From contig NZ_JAPEOS010000002.1 of NCBI RefSeq assembly GCF_026340975.1, positions 2,229,001-2,293,000 on the forward strand: a DNA stretch of 64,000 bases, written 5' to 3'. This stretch comes from Streptomyces sp. NBC_01214. GTDB taxonomy: Bacteria; Actinomycetota; Actinomycetes; Streptomycetales; Streptomycetaceae. Below the pieces are notes generated by a model that saw nothing but the letters and a program-made list of their open reading frames with translations, was not told where the DNA came from and ran no database searches. The translations under genes and the position numbers were made by a program. Positions 59,797-64,000 of the stretch are shown here, one piece after another. Numbering within the stretch: position 1 is the stretch's first letter; each line of letters begins with the position of its first letter.

Positions 59797-60273
59797 GTGC
59801 AGAACCTCGCGCGCACGGTGCTCGTGTTGTTCGGCCTGCTGGTCGCTCTGGTGGTCTGGATGGCCCTGTCCCTCGACCTGTTCGACAGAAAACCCTCCGT
59901 TCCGCTCAGGGCGCAGAACGTCACCGGCACGTGGCAGGGCGACCGCGGAGGCCGGATCGAGGTGCTGGCCGACGGCCGGGTCCGCCTCACGGAGCTCGAC
60001 GGCTGGGGATGCGGTCAAGGCCCGCAGCCGGGCACGTTCACCGGCGAGGGCAGCTGGACCATCAGAAGTCTCTCCGACGAGGACCCGGGGATCCTGATCC
60101 TGATCAAGTTCACTGCCGACGGAACGCCCGCTGTACAGGACTGCGACGGTTGGTTCACGCTCCACGGCACCGGCAAGGGGGGCACCGCAGGAGACGGCAG
60201 CGACGTGTGGGCCTCGTTCATAGGCAGCTACGAACGGGGCAGGGAGCTGTTCCGGCGCACCCCTACAGGGTGA
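59797..60273 (+). CDS. Small membrane-anchored protein of unknown function
   Basis: This 158-residue protein starts at GTG 59797, one nt after the ferredoxin stop. A single N-terminal membrane helix (TVLVLFGLLVALVVWMALSL) is followed by a soluble domain of beta strands with pattern VTGTWQGDRGGRIEVLADGRVRLTELDG, reminiscent of lipocalin-like or secreted beta-sheet proteins. Two Cys (GWGCGQG, VQDCDGW) may form a disulfide outside the cell. I cannot assign a function. It overlaps the opposite-strand fdhD 3' end by 11 nt. Confidence 0.75.
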   Translation: MQNLARTVLVLFGLLVALVVWMALSLDLFDRKPSVPLRAQNVTGTWQGDRGGRIEVLADGRVRLTELDGWGCGQGPQPGTFTGEGSWTIRSLSDEDPGILILIKFTADGTPAVQDCDGWFTLHGTGKGGTAGDGSDVWASFIGSYERGRELFRRTPTG

Positions 60274-61090
60274 TCCGCTCCTCGCCCGCGTAGATGTTCA
60301 TGTCCGGCCCCCGCAGGAAGCCGACCAGCGTCATCCCCGACTCCAGCGCCAGGTCAACCGCCAGCGAGGACGGCGCCGAGACGGCCGCCAGCACCGGGAT
60401 GCCCGCCATCACGGCCTTCTGCACCAGCTCGAAGGAGGCCCGGCCCGACACCAGCAGGACCGCGCCCGCCAGGGGGAGGCGCCCGGACTGGTACGCCCGG
60501 CCCACGATCTTGTCCACCGCGTTGTGCCGGCCGACGTCCTCCCGCAGGTCGAGCAGCTCGCCCTGGGCCGTGAACAGCCCGGCCGCGTGCAGTCCGCCCG
60601 TACGGTCGAAGACCTTCTGGGCCGCGCGCAACCGGTCCGGCATCGCGCTGAGGACCTCCGCGGGCACCCGTACCGGATCGGCGGCGATCCCCGGGAAGCG
60701 GGTCGCCGTACGGACCGCGTCCAGGCTGGCCTTCCCGCACAGGCCGCAGGAGGAGGTGGTGTAGACGTTCCGCTCCAGCGTGATGTCCGGCACCGGGACT
60801 CCGGCGGCCAGCTGGACGTTCACCACGTTGTAGGTGTTCGAACCCTCCTCGGTCGCCCCCTCGCAGTAGGTGACGGCCTGCACGTCCGAGGCGGCGCCGA
60901 GCACGCCCTCGCTGACCAGGAAGCCCACCGCCAGGGCGAAGTCGTCGCCCGGCGTGCGCATCGTGATGGCCAGCGGTTTGCCGTTCAGCCGTATCTCCAG
61001 CGGCTCCTCGGCCACCAGTGTGTCCGGCCGGACACCCGCCCCGCCGCTCCGGATCCGGACGACGCGACGGCGCTCGGTGACCCGTCCCAT
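60263..61090 (-). CDS. fdhD: Formate dehydrogenase accessory sulfurtransferase
   Basis: This 275-residue protein is of FdhD length. The CxxC motif is Cys115-Gly-Leu-Cys118 (SSCGLCGKAS), with EEPLEIRLNGKPLAITMRTPGDDFALAVGFL and DVGRHNAVDKIVGRAYQSGRLPL. FdhD transfers sulfur to the molybdenum cofactor of formate dehydrogenase. No formate dehydrogenase subunit or molybdopterin gene is present nearby. It diverges from the FabH-like gene. Confidence 0.95.
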   Translation of the reverse strand: MGRVTERRRVVRIRSGGAGVRPDTLVAEEPLEIRLNGKPLAITMRTPGDDFALAVGFLVSEGVLGAASDVQAVTYCEGATEEGSNTYNVVNVQLAAGVPVPDITLERNVYTTSSCGLCGKASLDAVRTATRFPGIAADPVRVPAEVLSAMPDRLRAAQKVFDRTGGLHAAGLFTAQGELLDLREDVGRHNAVDKIVGRAYQSGRLPLAGAVLLVSGRASFELVQKAVMAGIPVLAAVSAPSSLAVDLALESGMTLVGFLRGPDMNIYAGEERITL

Positions 61091-61308
61091 GGTGATCAGC
61101 CCACCCCTTCTGTTCTCGGTCTTCGTTTCCGCCGGCTCCCGACGAGCTCATTGTCCCGGTTCCGCTTCACACGACGCCCCCGGCAGGTGGATCCTCGGGA
61201 AGCTCCAAAATCCGGGGCCGGAATCCTGTCGGGTCACACGCACACGTACCCACCAGTAGCAGGCAAAGCTGGGTGATCCTGACTTCCGTACAAGGGGGGA
61301 CCCCGCCC

Positions 61309-62250
61309 ATGACCGGTTCACGCGTGGTGGCGCTAGGGCACTACCAGCCCGCGAAAGTGCTCACCAACGAGGACCTCGCGGCCATGGTCGACACCACCGA
61401 CGAGTGGATCCGGTCCCGCGTCGGCATCCGCACGCGCCACATGGCTGGCCCGGACGAACCGGTGGACGAGCTGGCCTACCAGGCTGCGGGCAAGGCGCTG
61501 GCCGGCGCCGGCCTGACCCCGGACGACATCGACCTGGTGCTGGTCGCCACGTCGACCGCGATCGACCGTTCGCCCAACATGGCCGCGCGCGTCGCCGCCA
61601 AGCTGGGCATGGGCGGCGGACCCGCCGTGATGGACATCAACGTCGTCTGCTCGGGCTTCACGCACGCCCTGGCCACCGCCGACCACGCCATCCGGGCCGG
61701 CTCCGCCACCCGTGCGCTGGTCATCGGCGCCGACAAGATGACCGAGATCACCGACTGGACCGACCGCACCACCTGCGTGCTCACCGGTGACGGAGCGGGC
61801 GCGGCCGTCGTCGAGGCCTGCGAGGAGCCGGGCATCGGCCCGGTCCTGTGGGGTTCGATCCCGGAGATGGGCAACGCGGTCCGGATCGAGGGCTCGCCGC
61901 CGGTCTTCGCCCAGGAGGGCCAGTCGGTCTACCGCTGGACCACCAGCCAGCTCCCGCCGCTCGCCCGCAAGGTGTGCGAGAAGGCCGGGGTCACCCCGGA
62001 GGAACTGGCCGCGGTCGTCCTCCACCAGGCGAACCTGCGGATCATCGAGCCCCTCGCCGCGAAGATCGGCGCCGTCAACGCCGTCGTCGCCCGCGACGTC
62101 ATCGAGTCCGGCAACACCTCGGCCGCCAGCATCCCGATGGCCCTGTCGAAGCTGGTCCAGCGCGGTGAGATCCCCTCCGGCGCCCCGGTCCTCCTCTTCG
62201 GCTTCGGCGGCAACCTCTCCTACGCGGGCCAGGTCATCAGCTGCCCGTGA
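61309..62250 (+). CDS. FabH-like 3-oxoacyl-ACP synthase III
   Basis: This 313-residue ketosynthase starts at ATG 61309 with AGGGGGGA 8 nt upstream. The catalytic triad is complete: Cys114 in VVCSGFTHA, His239 in LHQANLR and Asn269 in SGNTSAAS. The N-terminus TNEDLAAMVDTTDEWIRSRVGIRTRH is the FabH opening. It condenses an acyl-CoA starter with malonyl-ACP. It stands alone, with no other fatty-acid or polyketide gene adjacent, so it may provide starter units for another pathway. The 3' end overlaps the LtrA gene by 14 nt. Confidence 0.92.
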   Translation: MTGSRVVALGHYQPAKVLTNEDLAAMVDTTDEWIRSRVGIRTRHMAGPDEPVDELAYQAAGKALAGAGLTPDDIDLVLVATSTAIDRSPNMAARVAAKLGMGGGPAVMDINVVCSGFTHALATADHAIRAGSATRALVIGADKMTEITDWTDRTTCVLTGDGAGAAVVEACEEPGIGPVLWGSIPEMGNAVRIEGSPPVFAQEGQSVYRWTTSQLPPLARKVCEKAGVTPEELAAVVLHQANLRIIEPLAAKIGAVNAVVARDVIESGNTSAASIPMALSKLVQRGEIPSGAPVLLFGFGGNLSYAGQVISCP

Positions 62251-63418
62251 CGGCTCCGGCGTCCGTTCCCCGCGCCTGCGCGGCGGGGGAGCGGCCGCCC
62301 TCGGCCACCACCGCGCCGACCAGGACGACCGACAGGGCCACCAGCTGGCCGGCTCCCGTCCAGCTGGTCCCCACGGGCACGGTGGCGAGCGCGAGCACCA
62401 GCGCCGTCGCGCGGTAGCGGGCCGGCCCGATGCCCAGCACCGCACGGAAGACCAGGTTCCCTGCCAGGTAGAGGGCGACCCCGCCGGCCAGCGCGACCGC
62501 CGGGCCGGTGTGCAGGTGCTCCCCGAGGTGCCCGATCGTCTTCTTCACACCGGCCGCGAAGACGGCGATGCCCAGGAGCACGGGCAGGAAGGCGTAGTAG
62601 TACGCGACCATCGCCAGCTTGAAACGCCGCGCCGGCGGGGTCTGCGCGAAGACCTCTTCGGCCCGGCCCTCGTCGCGCACGAAGTACATCCACCACATCG
62701 CCGACGCGACCGTCAGGGCCAGGAACGCGCCGCCGGCGATACCGGGGGACAGCGGCAGCGAGCCCACCCCGATGCCGATCGCGATCACGGATTCACCGAA
62801 GACGATGATCAGCAGCAGGCCGTGCCGCTCCACCAGGTGCGCCGCGTTCATCCCGCCGAGCTGGTCACCGACCGTCTGCTCGGGCACCTCGGGCTCCGTG
62901 GCGGTCCCACTCGCCGTGACCCGTTGCACGACCATCGGCGTCACGAACTGGAGCAGCAGCGCCAGCATCCACAGCCCCCAGGCCGGCAGCCCGTCGAAGA
63001 ACCCGGCTGCCGTCACGGCCAGCGCGCACAGCACGTTGGGCAGCGCGAACCACAGCACCCCGCGGCCGTGCGCCTGTGTGAACAGCGCGCCGTGGACCAG
63101 GACGACCAGCAGGTACCCCAGGCCGAAGGCGACGCCGCCCGCCCCGAAGGCCGTGGGCACGGCCAGGGCGCACACCATGAACGCCCCCATGGCCAGCATC
63201 AGCAGCACCCGCCGGACTGTCCGGTCCGGCGGCACCTGGTTGGTCAGGTGCGCGTAGCCCCCGTACATCCAGAACAGGACGGTGAAGATCAGCACCACCT
63301 GCCCCGCGCCCCGCAGGCTCAGGTCGTCCGCCAGAAGCACCGTCAACTGCGTGATGGTGAAGACGAAGACGAGGTCGAAGAACAGCTCCAGCGTGCTGAC
63401 GCGGTGCTCGGATTCCAT
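62237..63418 (-). CDS. Low temperature requirement protein A (LtrA) family membrane protein
   Basis: This 393-residue protein has 10-12 hydrophobic helices. The family motif STLELFFDLVFVFTITQLTVLLADD is at the N-terminus and the second motif ERHGLLLIIVFGESVIAIGIGV in the middle. LtrA was named from Listeria growth at low temperature; its biochemical role is unknown. The length is normal for the family. It converges with FabH. Confidence 0.93.
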   Translation of the reverse strand: MESEHRVSTLELFFDLVFVFTITQLTVLLADDLSLRGAGQVVLIFTVLFWMYGGYAHLTNQVPPDRTVRRVLLMLAMGAFMVCALAVPTAFGAGGVAFGLGYLLVVLVHGALFTQAHGRGVLWFALPNVLCALAVTAAGFFDGLPAWGLWMLALLLQFVTPMVVQRVTASGTATEPEVPEQTVGDQLGGMNAAHLVERHGLLLIIVFGESVIAIGIGVGSLPLSPGIAGGAFLALTVASAMWWMYFVRDEGRAEEVFAQTPPARRFKLAMVAYYYAFLPVLLGIAVFAAGVKKTIGHLGEHLHTGPAVALAGGVALYLAGNLVFRAVLGIGPARYRATALVLALATVPVGTSWTGAGQLVALSVVLVGAVVAEGGRSPAAQARGTDAGAVTGS

Positions 63419-63709
63419 GCGCGGCTCCCCCCGGACGTGTGCGCAGCCATCCGACCGCCCGGCTCCCCCTGATGTCCAGCCGGTATCGGCACCCAGAAGT
63501 GGACGCGAGGCATCCCCTTCTTCCCGCCGCCGGGACCGGGCGGCCGCCCCGCCGGTGGCGAGACGGGCCGTCTCGCTACGGCCTTCGGTGCATGCGTGCA
63601 GGTCAGCCCGGCGTGGCGGAGGATCACCGCCCGGATAAGTGGTCGGAGCCCCGCCGATCCTTTGCTATTGTTGTCCATGTCGCCGCGGGAAACCGGGGCC
63701 GACCACCTA
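63419..63709. other. Intergenic region before tRNA-Leu
   Basis: Between the LtrA start and the tRNA there are 291 bp with no recognised gene. A short AT-richer patch near 63659-63677 (CCTTTGCTATTGTTGTCC) is placed as expected for the tRNA promoter, with a TTGTTGT-like element 35-50 nt before the tRNA. Confidence 0.4.
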
Positions 63710-63794
63710 GTCCGGGTGGCGGAATGGCAGACGCGCTAGCTTGAGGTGCTAGTGCCCTTTATCGGGCGTGGGGGTTCAAGTCCCCCCTCGGACA
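63710..63794 (+). tRNA. tRNA-Leu (anticodon GAG)
   Basis: An 85-nt cloverleaf fits fully: acceptor GTCCGGG with CTCGGAC, D-arm GCG-GAATGGCAGA-CGC, anticodon stem CTAGC/GCTAG with loop TTGAGGT (anticodon GAG), a long variable arm (TGCCCTTTATCGGGCGT) typical of class II tRNA-Leu, and T-arm GGGGG-TTCAAGT-CCCCC. The 3' CCA is not encoded (ACAA follows the discriminator A), as is common in Streptomyces. It reads CUC/CUU codons. Confidence 0.97.
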
Positions 63795-63799
63795 CAAAA

Positions 63800-63834
63800 A
63801 GCAGGAGCCCCACACCTAGTGTGGGGCTCCTGCT
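63800..63834. terminator. 16-bp hairpin terminator after tRNA-Leu
   Basis: AGCAGGAGCCCCACAC (63800-63815) pairs perfectly with GTGTGGGGCTCCTGCT (63819-63834) across a CTA loop, 5 nt after the tRNA end, with a short T-rich tail (TGTTAT). Confidence 0.92.
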
Positions 63835-63852
63835 GTTATCCCGGGGGCGGAC

Positions 63853-64000
63853 ATGAACACGGAACGGGCGCCACTGCGGTACGCCTGCGACATCACGGAG
63901 GACGACCTCTGGGAGGTCTACGCGTTCCTGAACCCGCGGCTGGAGGCCCTGGAAGCCGGCCACGCTCCGGGCACCGACGAACACAGGACGGCCGATGCGC
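63853..64000 (+). CDS. Hypothetical protein, N-terminal fragment (cut by window end)
   Basis: The frame from ATG 63853 reads MNTERAPLRYACDITEDDLWEVY, then AFLNPRLEALEAGHAPGTDEH and stays open to base 64000. Only 49 residues are present. They are acidic and soluble-looking with no recognised motif. A short upstream GGGGGCGG may be its ribosome-binding site. Confidence 0.6.
   Translation, partial: MNTERAPLRYACDITEDDLWEVYAFLNPRLEALEAGHAPGTDEHRTADA

Noticed and set aside
55400..62250. A lipid or polyketide biosynthetic cluster from the acyl-CoA ligase and FabH
   Set aside because: The two genes are 4 kb apart, on opposite strands, with unrelated genes between and no carrier protein or synthase modules.
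63710..63794. tRNA-Leu as an attachment site for an integrated element
   Set aside because: No integrase or repeated tRNA 3' end was seen in the window; nothing supports integration.

Overview
The window looks like chromosomal DNA from a Streptomyces or close relative. GC content is very high with strong G/C at third codon positions. GTG starts and ATGA/GTGA gene overlaps are common. There is an HrdB-type sigma factor with the Ala/Lys-rich actinobacterial N-terminus. LppU/SCO3897, Rv2578c, MAB_1171c and TIGR03086 family proteins are present, and so is a dispersed Streptomyces inverted repeat. No integrase, transposase, plasmid or phage backbone, CRISPR array or complete biosynthetic cluster was seen. 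Assignments come from reading motifs and gene context; no database search was possible.

Layout. 1-7.9 kb: edge fragment of an Rv2578c-type radical SAM protein, a hypothetical protein, an SRPBCC protein, a tight three-peptidase operon (M55 DppA-like, M20, S9), a frameshifted membrane protein and a GNAT acetyltransferase. 7.9-15.4 kb: a polymorphic-toxin locus. It has an SseB-like protein, a WXG100-like protein and a 1577-residue T7SS/RHS toxin with an unassigned C-terminal domain, followed by two paralogous candidate immunity genes with the decayed tail of a third between them. 15.5-27.2 kb: an arginase-fold protein with two substituted metal ligands, a DUF5107 protein, LppU, a methyltransferase, a TIGR03086 protein, an aminotransferase-fold protein with no lysine, a frameshifted MBL hydrolase, a MarR regulator behind a MerR/SoxR-type operator, an NHL propeller, an MBL hydrolase/DedA pair and a degenerate resolvase-like protein.

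27.3-38.4 kb: a holin-like membrane/phosphodiesterase fusion, an APC permease, an SRPBCC protein, a MoxR ATPase with its VWA/metallopeptidase partner (whose stop codon appears displaced by a pentanucleotide repeat), the hrdB-type sigma gene, a methyltransferase, and a ZTP riboswitch controlling a folD gene. 38.5-44.7 kb: a translationally coupled XRE/ImmA/FAD-monooxygenase/MAB_1171c operon diverging from a three-domain protein that reads as EVE, sulfur-binding-like and PD-(D/E)XK nuclease. That protein is the strongest candidate for an unusual modified-DNA restriction system in the window.

44.9-64 kb: a small membrane protein, an XRE/MmyB regulator, a Tat-exported FAD oxidoreductase, a pterin dehydratase/methyltransferase pair, an aldo/keto reductase, and a branched-chain-type ABC transporter. 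In that transporter LivH, LivM and LivF are fused in one ORF, and the LivM-LivF linker is encoded by the dispersed repeat. An acyl-CoA ligase lies upstream, with two TGACG-N3-CGTCA palindromes between ligase and transporter. Then come LysR with a divergent bile-acid:sodium symporter, a thioredoxin-like ferredoxin, a small membrane protein, FdhD, a FabH-like synthase, LtrA, tRNA-Leu(GAG) with a terminator, and an edge fragment. The FabH and acyl-CoA ligase genes stand alone, so no polyketide or peptide pathway is inferred.
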